The notes under the pieces are model-generated. The model ran no database searches, was not told the origin of the DNA, and was given only the letters and a program-made list of their open reading frames with translations. 64,000 nucleotides of DNA, from assembly GCF_022965805.1 (NCBI RefSeq), contig NC_133117.1:11370183-11434182 (forward strand), written 5' to 3'. Both the position numbers and the translations under genes were made by a program. Positions 22,896 through 34,279 of this stretch are shown here, in pieces (positions within the stretch are counted from its first letter, which is position 1; the number at the start of each line of letters is the position of its first letter). This stretch comes from Primulina eburnea (lineage: Eukaryota > Streptophyta > Magnoliopsida > Lamiales > Gesneriaceae).

Positions 22896-25800
22896 TTACA
22901 ACTCAATCATGCCAAGTTTACCACGCAAACGAGTAAAAGTAGATTCATCTAGTGGTTTTGTAAAAATATCAGCAATTTGATTCTTGGTGTCAACATAGTG
23001 AAGTTCAACATCATTTTGCTCAATGTGATCACGAATAAAATGATGTCGAATGTCAATATGTTTAGTACGAGAATGTTGAACTGGATTTTTTGTTAGACAT
23101 ATGGTGCTTGTATTATCACAAAAGATTGGAATTTTTGAAAAAGTAACACCATAGTCGAGTAATTGATACTTCATCCAAAGAATTTGTGCACAACAACTAC
23201 CGGCAGCCATATACTCGGCCTCGGTCGTTGAAAGTGCAACACAGTTTTGCTTTTTAGAAAACCATGACACCAAGCAATTTCCCAAAAAGAAACAAGTACC
23301 ACTAGTGCTCTTTCTATCCACCTTATATCCTCCAAAGTCGGCATCACAGTAAGCTTTTAAATCGAAAAATGAGTTCTTAGAATACCATAATCCGAGATTT
23401 GGAGTATTGAAAGATATTTGAAAATGCGTTTTAAGGCGAATAAGTGTGATTCCTTTGGACATGATTGAAATCGTGCACACAAGCAAACACTAAACATAAT
23501 GTCAGGTCTACTAGCAGTCGCATAGAGTAGGGAGCCAATCATGCTACGAAATAACTTTTGGTCAACAGGTTTACCTCCCTCATCTTTGTCGAGTCTGACT
23601 GTCGTGCTCATAGGTGTGGATGAGGCTTTGGAAGACTCCATCCCAAACTTTTTGAGCATCTCCTTGATGTACTTCCCTTGGTTGACAAAGAAACCATCCT
23701 TGCATTGCTTGATTTGGAGACCAAGGAAGTAGTTGAGCTCGCCCATCATGCTCATCTCAAAGTGATCCTGCATAAGCTTAGAAAAATCTCTACACAAGTG
23801 TTCATTAGTAGCACCAAAAATAATATCATCTACATATATTTGTACTATCAGCAAATCATTATCTTTAGTCAAGGTAAACAAGGTAATATCAACTTTACCC
23901 CTACAAAAACCATTAGACAGCAAGAAAGTAGACAATTTCTCATACCAAGCTCTAGGAGCTTGTTTCAAACCATACAAAGCCTTATCAAGTTTATACACAT
24001 AATCAGATAAGTGCACATCTTCAAAACCAACAGGTTGCTCAACATACACTTCTTCTTTCAAATCACCATTAAGAAAAGCACTTTTAACATCCATTTGAAA
24101 CAATTTAAAGTCTCTAGAGCAAGCAAAAGCAAGTAGCATGCGAATGGATTCTAGTCTAGCAACAGGGGCATAAGTTTCATCATAATCAATTCCCTCTTCT
24201 TGACTATATCCTTTAGCTACTAGCCTAGCTTTATTTCTAGTGATTGTACCATGCTCATCTAACTTGTTCCTAAATACCCATTTAGTTCCTATAACAGGTC
24301 TATCAATGGGTCTAGGTACAAGATTCCAAACTTTATTCCTTCTAAATTCATTTAGTTCATCTTGCATAGCAATAATCCACGAATCATCAAGTAAAGCTTC
24401 TTCTATGTTCTTAGGCTCTATGTGAGAAAGAAAAGCAAGATAATTGCACATATTAGAAGAGCGAGTAGATACTCCCTTCGATGGGCTACCAATGATGAGG
24501 TCCATGGGATGATCCTTGTGCGTAGTCCACTCCTTCGGAAGAGGTGCGTCCTCTTGATCTTTAGGAACATCATCTAGGCTTGTGGACTCCAATTCTTCGC
24601 CAAGGATATCTATATCATCATCATCAGAAACAACAGGTCTAGGCAAGCAAGGGTTAGTTTCATCAAATATGACATGAATAGATTCTTCAACTAGTAAAGT
24701 GCGTTTATTAAAGACTCTATATGCTTTGCTAGAAGTAGAGTAACCAAGAAAGATACCTTTGTCCGATTTAGCATCGAACTTACCCAGGTTGTCCTTACCA
24801 TTGTTGTGGATGAAGCATTTTGATCCAAAAGCGCGGAAGTAAGAAATGTTAGGCTTTCTCCCTCTCCATAGTCCGTATGGAGTTTTCTTGAGAATTGGCC
24901 TTATTGATACGCGATTGATGATGTAACAAGCAGAACTCATCGCTTCAGCCCAAAAATATTTTGGTAGAGAATGCTCACATAGCATGGTCCTTGCAATCTC
25001 TACTAGGGTCCTATTCTTCCTCTCAACGACACCGTTTTGTTGAGGAGTTCTAGGACAAGAAAAGTTGTGACCAATGCATTTGCTTTGACAAAAAATTGAA
25101 AAATTTTCATTTTGAAATTCCGTTCCGTGGTCACTACGGATTTGTTTGATCAACAGATTTTTCTCATTTTCAACCTTTTTGACAAAAATTTTGAAATGAT
25201 CAAAGGCATCACTTTTGTGGGCTAAAAACAATGTCCAAGTAAAACGTGAAAAATCATCCACAATGACAAAAGCATAGGATTTACCTCCTAGACTAGTTGT
25301 CCTCGAGGGACCACATAAATCTAGGTGAAGTAATTCAAGGGGCATAGAAGTGGATACAAAAGTTTTATTTTTGAAAGATTCCTTTGTGTGTTTACCAAGT
25401 TGACAAGCATCACAAAAAGAATCTAATTTTAAATTCAGCTTTGGCATTCCGGAAACTAGGTCAAGTTTTAAAAGTTTTTCTATGGTGCTCATCCCAACAT
25501 GACCAAGTCGTCTATGCCAAAGAATGTTGTCATCAACATTTAATGTTACAAGGCTTTTTATTTTTGAAAAAGATGAAATCTTTAAATCGACCTTGTAAAC
25601 ATTTTCACTTCTATAACCTTTGAAACTAATGGATTTGTCAGTAGTGAGTGATACAGTGCAATCGTGTGGTGTGAATTTGACTTCATAACCCCTATCGCAC
25701 AATTGACTAATGCTTAGGAGGTTATGTTTAAGTCCTTTCACAAGAAGTACATCATCAATAATAGTAGAGTTAGATATACCTATTGAGCCGATGCCTTCTA

Positions 25801-26956
25801 TGATCCCTTTGCTGTTGTCTCCAAAGGTCACCGATCCCTTTTCTTTTGGTCGAATGGATTGTAGCAGCTTCTTTTCTCCCGTCATGTGTCGAGAGCATCC
25901 ACTGTCAAGATACCAAGTGCTCGATGACTTGTCTCCCCTTTGTCCCTCGTCGTCATCCGAGTCGGTCAGATGATCTTCCTTCGCCATGAAGCATAGGGTA
26001 GACTCCTCTTCGTTGTCGCTGTCGCTCCACGTGGCTAGAAGGGCCTTCTTCTTGTCTTTGCCGGCCTTCTTCTTGGAGGGACACTCGTTTGCATAGTGAC
26101 CCTTTTGTTGACAGTTGTAGCAGGTCACTTCCTTCTCAATCTTTTTGTCCTTCTTGTTGAAGTTGGAACTCCGCATGAATCTTTTGAACTTTCTAGTGAG
26201 GAGTGCCATTTCTTCATCGTCGCTATCTTCAAGTTGACTGGTCAAGGCGATCCCTTTCGCCTTTACTTTGTCGTCATCTTTCTTTGTCTCCTTCCGGGTA
26301 GATACTTCAAGTTCATGGGTCTTTAGGGTCCCATGAAGTTGATCAAGGTCGTAGGATGCCGCATCTCCCTTGTTGGATTCAATGATAGCCGTGCGCTTTG
26401 CATCCCATTCCGCCGGTAATGCTCGAAGGGCTCTCCTCCACACTTGTTTAGTTGGGTAGTTCTCACCAAGTTGGGCAAGCTCATTGATGATTTGGGTGAG
26501 CCGCCGGAACATGGTGTCGATATCCTCCTTGGGTTCCATCTCAAAGGTCTCGTACTTGAGTTGGAGAAGGTCTATCTTCGTTTCTTTGACTTGATTGGTT
26601 CCCTCGTGGCAAATCTCCAATTTGTCCCAAATCTCTTTGGCGGAGGTGCAAGCCGAGATTCGGTTGTATTCATTCATATCTAGAGAACAATGAAGAATAT
26701 TCATAGCTTTAGCATTTTGAGAGATAAGTTTCATATCGTCCTTGGTGAAGTCATCCATTCCCTTAGGAATTTCCTTATCATCCACCGTTTGCATGGGGAT
26801 ATAGGGACCTTTCACCGTTATTTTCCAAAGGTCGTAATCGACGGATTGGATGTATAGAGATATTCTATTCTTCCAATATCCGTAATTAGTACCATTGAAA
26901 AGAGGGGGACGATTTGTGGATTGTCCTTGGGCATACTCGCTTGCTAGATTGGCCAT
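22896..26956 (-). pseudogene. gag-pol: Copia gag-pol polyprotein, one frameshift
   Basis: A 1199-codon frame from MANLASEY plus a 196-codon frame carrying the C-terminus; the frames switch near 23400. Gag occupies about 1-270, with the zinc knuckle [14 protein letters not shown] at 279-292. Protease YLDSG has catalytic Asp 351. Integrase: zinc finger H481, H485, C515, C518; DDE residues D546, D609, E645 all present. RT runs about 870-1120 with YVDD at 1041-1044. RNase H is in the second frame: YCDADFGG, TTEAEYMA and FCDNTSTICL, ending ADIFTKPLDE. All catalytic residues I can see are kept, so the single frameshift in the RT-RH linker is the only obvious lesion. A sequencing or assembly error there would make it intact. 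Confidence 0.9.
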
Positions 26957-26977
26957 TTAAAAGATTTTGAAAAATCT

Positions 26978-26990
26978 GGCTCTGATACCA
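26978..26990 (-). other. Copia primer-binding site
   Basis: Minus strand TGGTATCAGAGCC, initiator tRNA-Met type, two bases inside the right LTR. Confidence 0.92.
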
Positions 26991-26992
26991 CT

Positions 26993-28175
26993 TGAAGAAC
27001 CTAAGGGGGGGGGGGGGGGGGGGTGAATAGGTTCTTTAAGGCCCTTTAGCGTTTTTAAAACGAGTTTGCAAAAATTGCAAGCGGAAGACTTGAGGGACAA
27101 TCACAAATAAAGATGAATGCGTAAAGTAAGTGCATAAAATAAATGCGTAGTAAAGTAAATGCGTAGTAAAGTAAATGCGTAAAGTAAAGAGGGATAGAGA
27201 TGTTTATGGAAGTTCAACGAAGAATCGTCTACGTCTCCCCTTCTCGATGAGGATCGAGGTATCACTATGACGACTTGGCTTTAGGAGCTCCAAGCTAGCT
27301 TTTACAACCACGCCTCGATGCGTCTACTTGGCCTTGAGGGCTCCAAGGATAGCCACGAACTTTACAACCCACTCGAGAGTATTACTTTCACTCTTTTTCT
27401 ACAACTCTTTTGATATTACAACTCTTTTAATCAACGCACACAAGAGATAGTAGAAAGCTTTGTAAGAGACAAGAGAGAGTGGAGTGGGATGATTGAGAAT
27501 GCATCCTCAAAGGCCTATTTATACTAGTCTTGGACGCCAAGGTTCGGATCTTCTGTTTATACTTCGGAACGTCCGATGTGATTGAAATCAATTTGCGTAA
27601 TTTCTGGAATGACTTCGGATCTTCCGATCTTGACTTCGTAGGGTCCGAACATATGCTTCGGAGGGACCGATCAAACTCCGTTTCTTCCGAACAATTCTTT
27701 CTGACAGTGTATGAACAGCTTCGGAAGGTCCGAACTCCAGTTCGTACCGTCCGAACATTCCCGCGTTTCCGGAGATTTGAAATCTTCAACACTTCGTATC
27801 TTCCGATCATGTCCATCGTAGCGTCCGAAATCTACTCAATCAAATCAGTCAGATCAAATTGTCTCCGAATTGAAGTGATTTGATTGCTTGTGTTCGGAAC
27901 GTCCGATCACGTCTTCGGACCGTCCGAACTCGCTACTCGCAGCTTCCGAACAGCTTCTAATTTGCTTCTGATTTGCACAATTTCGGAACGTCCGAACCAA
28001 ATTTCGGATCTTCCGAACGTAACCTTGTTCTTAATTTCCTGCATGCCTCAATATAAAACATTAGTACATTTTTAATCCAAGTTTTGGTATCATCAAAACA
28101 AAAACTTTGGGATATGTTACAGCATTAAAAACATTAATCTCATCCTTGAGATTTGTATGCGTTTAAGGTGTAACA
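26993..28175 (-). repeat. Copia 5' LTR (right)
   Basis: 1183 bp, paired with 21287-22452. It has one extra 17-bp GTAAATGCGTAGTAAA-type unit near 27155 and a slightly different G run. It contains the same palindrome cluster. Confidence 0.92.
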
Positions 28176-28180
28176 TGATA

Positions 28181-28860
28181 CATATCATAAATTATGTCCT
28201 CCGAGAGATACACAAAGGATGTTGTGGAGAGAATCTGGGGGAATAACGTTGGCCTGAAAGGCAATGCTTGCTGGATTTTTTTGATGGCCAAGAATGAGTC
28301 AAGATTCTGCTCAAGTGGTCCGGGCTTGTGATGATTGTCAACATCATTCTAATTTTCAACACGATCCGGCCACTCCGTGGAAGTCTATCTGGGCATCTTG
28401 TCCTTTCAATCAGTGGGCTATGGACATTTTTGGTACCTTCCAAGTTGCCCGGGCTCAAAAAAAATTTCTTTTCGTGGCCGTCGACTATTTTTCCAAGTGG
28501 GTAGAAGCCTAGCCCCTGGCAAGGATTACTGAGAAGAAAGTTTTGAAGTTTCTATGGAAAAACATTGTATGCCGGTTTGGAGTTCCCAGGAAAATAATTT
28601 CAGATAACGGATGGCAGTTTCAGGGAAGAGCGATCACAGCCTGGTGTCAAGATAGGAAGATCACCCAGTCTTTCACTTCCGTTGCTTACCATCAATCAAA
28701 TGGTCAAACAAAAGTTGTAAACAAAATTATCGTGCAAGCTTTGAAAACTAGGCTACAGGGCAAAGGAGAAGACTGGGTGGAAAAGTTACCTAGTGTTCTC
28801 TGGGCATATAGGACTACTCCCCGAGCACCTACTCAAAAACTCCCTTCAATCTAGTGTATG
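28181..28860 (+). pseudogene. pol: Tat-type integrase fragment
   Basis: Resumes the Tat element after the copia insertion. The zinc-finger part is broken (28200-28320, CDDCQHHSNF). The core is clear: QWAMDIFGTFQVA, FLFVAVDYFSKWVEA, a stop at 28510, WKNIVCRFGVPRKIISDNG, SVAYHQSNGQTKVVNK (the glutamate of the DDE site replaced by K/V-like residues) and LPSVLWAYRTTPRAPT. It is cut at 28861 by the Cassandra TRIM and continues at 29737 without loss of coding sequence. Confidence 0.85.
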
Positions 28861-28865
28861 GTTCT

Positions 28866-29264
28866 TGAAACGCCTCAGATTCGACGACTGTCCTCACTGT
28901 ATCAAGACGGGTCTTTCCAACGTGCTTATGTCCTCACTCACACGCACCATAGAAAACTTCCCATAATGTCACCCATCCCAAAATTGCCCCAAGTCAAGCA
29001 TGCTTAACTTTGGAGTTCTTATGTAATGAGCTATCGAAAAGAAAATGCACCTTCTTGATATGAGTAGTACATATCAAATCTTTTAAGCCCTCTTCAACTG
29101 TACAGTCCATTACATTGAACAGTCTCGGAATCCTTCTCATTCCGGTGTGGGATCGGTTCATTTATGTTCCCTCCACCTAGAAGCCTGCCTGGAGTCGCTC
29201 ATTGTCCGTGCAACTTCATAGACCCGGCGATCACCCCCCGCCCTCTTTGGCCCCGGGCCTCACA
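28866..29264 (-). repeat. Cassandra LTR (left)
   Basis: Ends TGAAACGCC and GGCCTCACA. The 5S-like core is at about 28940-29015; the GAGGTCACCC box is altered to AATGTCACCC. Confidence 0.9.
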
Positions 29265-29334
29265 TGGCCACTAGCTTCCGCTTGGTTCGTCCCCGAACCA
29301 CACCGTACTAAGAGCGGTCGGCTCTGATACCAAC

Positions 29335-29731
29335 TGAAACGCCACTGATTCGATGACTGTTTTCACTGTATCAAGACGGGTCTTTCCAACGTGCTTATGT
29401 CCTCACTCACATGCACCCTAGGAAACTTCTCAGGAGGTCACCCATCCCAAAATTGCCCAAGTCAAGCACGCTTAACTTTGGAGTTATTATGTGATGAACT
29501 ATCGAAAAGAAGATGCATCTTCTTGATATGAGTAGTACATATCAAATCTTTTAAGCCCTCTTCAACTGTATAGTCCATTACATTGAACAGTGTCTGAATC
29601 CCTTTCATTCCGGTGTGAGATCGGTTCATTCATGTTCCCTCCACCTAGAAGCCTGCCAAGAGCCGCTCATTGTCCGTGCAACTTCATGGCACCTGCGATC
29701 ACCCCCGCCCTCTTCAGCCCCGGGCCTCACA
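29335..29731 (-). repeat. Cassandra LTR (right)
   Basis: Pairs with the left LTR. Its 5S-like core (about 29410-29485) is closer to real 5S, with GGAGGTCACCCATCC intact. Confidence 0.9.
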
Positions 29732-29736
29732 GTTCT

Positions 29737-30110
29737 GAAGCAGTTCTTCCTGTTGAGATTGAACAATCTTCTGCCTGGGTAGAATCTTACCCAGATAAAA
29801 ATGATCAGAGCCGGAAAATGAAGTTGGATATGGTGGAGGATAAGAGAGAGCGAGATATGATTCGAATGGAAGATTATTGAGGTCGGGCTATGAAATCATA
29901 TAATAGACGAGTCCGAATCCGAGACTTTCAAGTAGGTGATCTGGTGATGAGAAAATTCAACAGCTGGGGATATTGGTAACTTGGAGGCTCGCTGAGAAGG
30001 ATCTTTTAATATGATCCGAAAAGTTAGCTCGGGAGCTTTTTATCTGCAGATCGCTCTCTCAAGCGACCTTGGAATGTATTTCATTTGAAAAAGTTTACGC
30101 TTAAAGATGT
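29737..30110 (+). pseudogene. pol: Tat-type integrase C-terminus
   Basis: Continues the frame from 28860: EAVLPVEIEQSSAWVESYP, a charged stretch to RMEDY, a stop at 29878, then KSYNRRVRIRDFQVGDLVM and RPWNVFHLKKF near the end. This is the end of Tat pol, with stops and a frameshift between 29960 and 30060. Confidence 0.8.
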
Positions 30111-30208
30111 AATTATTATTCGAAAACATAATGAATTTATTTTCTTCTTAGAAAAAGCATTGAATATTATATCTAAACCCAAGTAATCAAAAACCGGACA
30201 ATCTATAA
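30111..30208. other. AT-rich linker after Tat pol
   Basis: No gene or repeat seen; short 3' untranslated stretch leading into tandem repeats. Confidence 0.5.
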
Positions 30209-30705
30209 AGTCCCGGGACCAGCTCCTCGGCCCAGGGCTCCGTACCCTGCTTATTTCATAAGCCCAGGGCTCCGTATCTTGGCTCAGTGTTCCGCACCTC
30301 GACCATTCCAAGTCCCGGGACCAGCTCCTCGACCCAGGGCTCCGGACCCTAGTTATTTTATAAGAGAAGGGCTCCGTACCCTAGCTCAGGGCTCCGCAAC
30401 TCGACCATTCCAAGTTCCGAGACCAGCTCCCCGGCCCAGGGCTCCGTACCCTGGCTCGGGGCTCCGCACCTCATCCATTCCTAGTCCCGAGACCAGCTCC
30501 TGGCCCAGGCTCCGTACCCTGGTTATTTAATAAGCCAAGGGTTCGTACCTTGGCTCGGGGATCTGCACCTCGACCATTCCAAGTCCAAGGACCAGCTCCC
30601 CAGCCCAGGGCTCCATACCCTGGCTCGGGGCTCTGCACTTCGACCATTCCAGGTCTCGGGACCAGCTCCCCGGCCCAGGGCTCCGTACCCTAGTTACGTA
30701 TCAAG
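30209..30705. repeat. 70-100-bp GC-rich tandem repeats (6 units), Tat 3' region
   Basis: Units begin near 30209, 30311, 30412, 30483, 30582 and 30652 with AGTCCCGGGACCAGCTCC-like sequence. They contain CAGGGCTCCGTACCCTG, itself a small palindrome (CAGGG/CCCTG), and CTCCGCACCTCGACCATTCC. Long units have an extra TTATTTxATAAGCC segment; short ones lack it. Confidence 0.85.
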
Positions 30706-31000
30706 TCCTCAAACATTTACTAAGTATAGGGATCTATACCCGACTCAAGGCTCAACATCAGGATTACTTATTGCAAGTACCAGCTATTTTACAACACTTA
30801 GAAAAATTCAGATATTCAACTGTCACAAGCAACTTATGAGTAAGAAGAATCTAATTATTTCTAAGGTCGGTTATATTACATGCACTATCAAATTATATGG
30901 AAGCAAATAATTAAAGGAAAAAAGTATTTCATTGATAAAAAACCCGATGGCCAGTATTACAAGAAAAATTGAAAGGAAAAAGTTTTACAATCCTATTCTG

Positions 31001-33161
31001 TTAATACCGGTCGCTCTTCACCTCATCTCCCAAAACTCTCTCGGCATCTGCATTGGCCACCTGAGCATCATCCTTAGGAAGGGAATCAATGGCATTATCA
31101 ATATCTGGGAAGCCCTCCTTGTCTGTAGGAATGAGACCCTCCTCCTCAAATTGTTCCTGGCATTTGTCAAAGCCGATCTTGAAGAAGTTATAAGAACTAT
31201 CTTCAACAGCTGCTTGGAACTCTGGAGATTGGAGGAAGGAGGCCTGCCACTTGCTTTTATTGTATTCAGTAGCAGACATCGCCCGGGAGTGTTGTCTCTC
31301 TTTGTCCTTGGACACAAAGTGATTCTCTGACTTTAGAGAAGAGATACGCCTTTGGAGTGTTTCCTTCCAGACAAGGCCCTCGTCAGCATCATCTCGGGCC
31401 TTAGCCAGATCCGCTTGAGTTGTTTGCAGTTGCTGATTGGCCTCTTCCAAAGAAATGCGAAGACATGCCACCTCTTCTTAATGAATGGATCGAACCCGGG
31501 ACAACTTTCCTTGAAGTTGGCCATGAAACTCTTGTGTGCCCCGGGCTCGACCACTCTCTTGTAGCCACCGCAGCTACCTCTTCAAATGCCTACATCAGCA
31601 TTTGAACACAATGATCAATAAGAGATGAAAGGAATAAGTATAGAATACCAAAATTGAGAATGTACTGGAAGAAGAGGACGGCTTACAGAGAGAATCGATT
31701 GGAACCCTCGAAGAGTTCTGGGGTCGCGCGAGAGCTCTTCAAATGAGCTTCCTCATCAGGAAGAAGAATACTCTTAAGGAGTCAGACTCCAGCAGTGGAA
31801 GCTCCCTCCGAAAAGAGATTAACCCAAGGAGGCAGGCTGGGAGCGTTGGAAGAAGAGAGGCCCTAATTCACAAGAAAGTGTGACCCGACAGCTTGACGAG
31901 TTTCCTCTTCAGGGCAAGTTATCGCTTTTCTTTTGCAGTGCCACAAATGAATACGATACTCTGCCTCCTCAAGAGAGTTTGGCGGGGAAATAGTAGGGAT
32001 TAGTGGCTCCGCCCCGCTTGGCTAGGCCATTTGAGCAGCGACCCGAGTTTCATCTTCATCGGCCCCCCGAGCAAGGATTTTCTTAGCAGCCGCCTCCTGG
32101 GTAGCTATCTTTTTTTCTGCTGCCGCTTCTTTTTCAGTTGCACGCTAGTGCATAAAGGCTGCTTTCATCACGGTTTCACCTACAAGACATGGTTATAATC
32201 AGAATTGACGAAAATAAAAATCATTAAAGTACGGAATAAGAAGAGATAAAAATTACCAAGATGAGCGCCCGAGCCGGCCACTTCATCAATCACCCGTATG
32301 TTATTAAATTTTCCTCGGAGATGAGGTGGAAGAAGAAAATTTTTGAGCCTCTACCAAGTCTTGGCTTCAGGTGAATGGTTCCTCAAATTTGTATGATTTG
32401 GGAAGGGAAGGTTGTGTAGGAAGAGAAGTGAGAAACTCGGTTAAGCAAGAGAGAGGTGCCGGGATGCGGATATTGAAAAAACGTCATTTCCATCTCTTCC
32501 GGGAAGAAGGGATATCCTCAATGAACCAAGATTTTAGCCAGGTATACAGATAGAAGGCGTTGTATCCCAGTCGACAAACACAAAAATAATGGAGAATCAG
32601 GGGGGTAATAAGAAGGTCGTGCATTTTAAAAAAAATATAGGCCGAGGCCATAATCTGGAAAGAGTTGGGGTGGAATTGATTTACCGGGACGCCAAAAAAT
32701 TTGGAACCCTCAATATAAAAGAAAGGAATGGGGAAGCGAAGGCCATTCCTAACTTGGTTTCGGAAGAAAGTGGTGAAACCAGGAGGAGGGTTATTGGCCC
32801 TGTCAGAGGGGTCAGGGATCAGAATAGGGAAAGAGGAAGGAATAGAGCCGAGAGCCCGGAGTTCCTCGTCAGCCCCCGAGCATAGTGGGATGCTCATTGA
32901 GGAGAACCAGGGAACTCCCAAGGCCTCATATTGAAGAGGAGAAGAGGCACGGGCTTTGCCCTTGACCTTGACCTTATTCAGAGAATGGGAAGGGCCGGAA
33001 GAAGAATGTTTTGATTTTTTGGTTTGGGGTTTCGAAGAAGATTGAGTAAAAGAACGTCTCGTAGGAGGAGAAGGGGGAGAATCGGAGTGCATCACAGTAG
33101 AATCATCGCTAGGCGAGCCTCGCGAATTATCTTCGGAGGTAGAGGAGTTGGAATTCGACAT
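31001..33161 (-). pseudogene. Antisense ORF of Tat-type element (gypsy-type transposon domain), broken
   Basis: On the strand opposite to Tat pol, as known for the extra antisense ORF of this lineage. The N-terminal 225-codon frame (32484-33161) has a Ser-rich start and then the segment GLRFPIPFFY, HPNSFQIMASAYIFFK, which fits the putative gypsy-type transposon domain of plant Tat elements. The frame breaks near 32490 (continuing with RFFNIRIPAPLS). The middle is degraded with a GC-richer stretch. The C-terminal 31001-31471 frame is a coiled-coil-like region (ISLEEANQQLQTTQADLAK) ending FFKIGFDKCQEQFEEEGLIP. The molecular role of this protein is unknown. It probably has several disabling changes. 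Confidence 0.7.
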
Positions 33162-33675
33162 ATTTAAAGGAAAAGAAAAGAAAACTTACGAAGGTTGATT
33201 GAGCGAAGGATTGGTAGTTGGAATTAACCGAAACCGATGAACGCCGCGTGATTCAAGGGGAGTGATCTCCATTGTTGATCTAAAGGTGAATCGGACGGAT
33301 ATGATGCATCTTGGAAATTGGGCGGGTAGATGAAAGGACATGCGCCAAAATCGATGTATGTCAGACTGATCGCATTCTTGGAATACGAAACATTTTCGGA
33401 CCGTTCAAATTCCAAGGCACACATCATCATGACATCAGCCATACTATCCGAGAGTACTAAACGATAAAATATTCTTAACTCCGGGAGACATGAGGCCCCG
33501 ACATCTTATCTTATGTCTAGAAGACATGAGGCCCTGGAACCTCATCCCATCTCTGGGATATATGAATCCCCCGATGATTTTATAAACAAGAATGATCATC
33601 TTTCTGGTAGAGTCCAAACATGAATGATCGGGACAACGAGTATGAATCTAGCCCGACTATTTTAGGGATGGGTGG
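33162..33675. other. Tat 3' region without a gene
   Basis: About 510 bp between the antisense ORF and the likely 3' LTR. A 72-codon minus-strand frame at 33224-33442 has no recognised domain. AGACATGAGGCCC/AGGCCCTGG words recur near 33490-33535. Confidence 0.4.
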
Positions 33676-34279
33676 TGATACCCCCAATCTGAGCTCGGGT
33701 CATGGATGACCCGGGATATTGTATCGATAGCCAAAATCAGGGTAAATCTGTAGGTAAGGTTCAACAGAAGCCGAGCAGGTGGATGCCCGAGACATCTTCT
33801 TCCCTGGTTATCAGAAACCCGGGCTCTCATACAAAGCTCCCGGATGATTTCTACCCGAGCTAACTCGATAACAGTACTGTACTCAAGTGTTTGAGTAGGT
33901 ATGATCTTGTCTCGATATTCGTTCCCGACAAAATCCTATTGATGTGACATGATAGAAAAGTAGGGTGGCATGACAAGAAGTCAACATATAAAGTTACAAG
34001 TGGTAAGTAGGCACTGAAAACAAAGCGTTCATTGCCTTCCTTCCTTTAAATGCTAGGTTCTTCTTGCATTGATGATTATTCAACCACATATATTCACACC
34101 AGTAGCATTTATTTCTCTATAGAACTACATTGGTTATCTTTTTCATCCTTCACCTATTGACTTAAGCATCGGAGTGGCCACGTCAGACACCCTCGTTGCT
34201 CATTTTCCTTAAACACAACTCTTATCAGATCCGGTGGACTACCCAGACACCGCTAACCCAATTCGCCCGGATCGCATCA
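33676..34279 (+). repeat. Probable 3' LTR of Tat-type element
   Basis: A purine stretch AGGGATGGGTGG is followed by TGATACCCCCAATC. The tail near 34160-34279 (GGAGTGGCCACGTCAGACACC, then CGGATCGCATCA) has the look of a Tat LTR end. The partner LTR is not in the window, so both ends are inferred. Confidence 0.5.

Larger units (their letters stand above)
21287..28175 (-). mobile_element. SIRE/Maximus-type Ty1/copia element, nearly intact
   Basis: Complete element of 6889 bp with both LTRs, polypurine tract, primer site and a 5-bp target duplication TGATA (21282-21286 and 28176-28180). The gag-pol frame is long and has one visible frameshift. The LTRs differ at only about eight single bases by eye plus a 17-bp repeat unit and the G-run length, so it is the youngest large element here. 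It lies inside the integrase region of the Tat-type element. There is no env-like ORF between pol and the 3' LTR, unlike classical SIRE1. Confidence 0.92.
28866..29731 (-). mobile_element. Cassandra-type TRIM with 5S rRNA-like LTRs
   Basis: A miniature LTR element: LTRs 28866-29264 (399 bp) and 29335-29731 (397 bp), a 70-bp centre, and the 5-bp duplication GTTCT at 28861-28865 and 29732-29736. Minus-strand orientation is set by the primer site (GGCTCTGATACCAA on plus, 29320-29333). Each LTR contains a tract matching plant 5S rRNA in the sense direction of the element, including the box-C-like GGAGGTCACCCATCC (plus strand 29433-29447; degraded at 28965-28979) and AAGCACGCTTAAC (29464-29476). 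This combination defines Cassandra. It is non-coding and depends on other elements for movement. Confidence 0.92.

Noticed and set aside
28918..29502. Two possible 5S rRNA genes
   Set aside because: Diverged and embedded in paired LTRs with target duplications; they are the 5S-derived part of a Cassandra TRIM, not rRNA genes.
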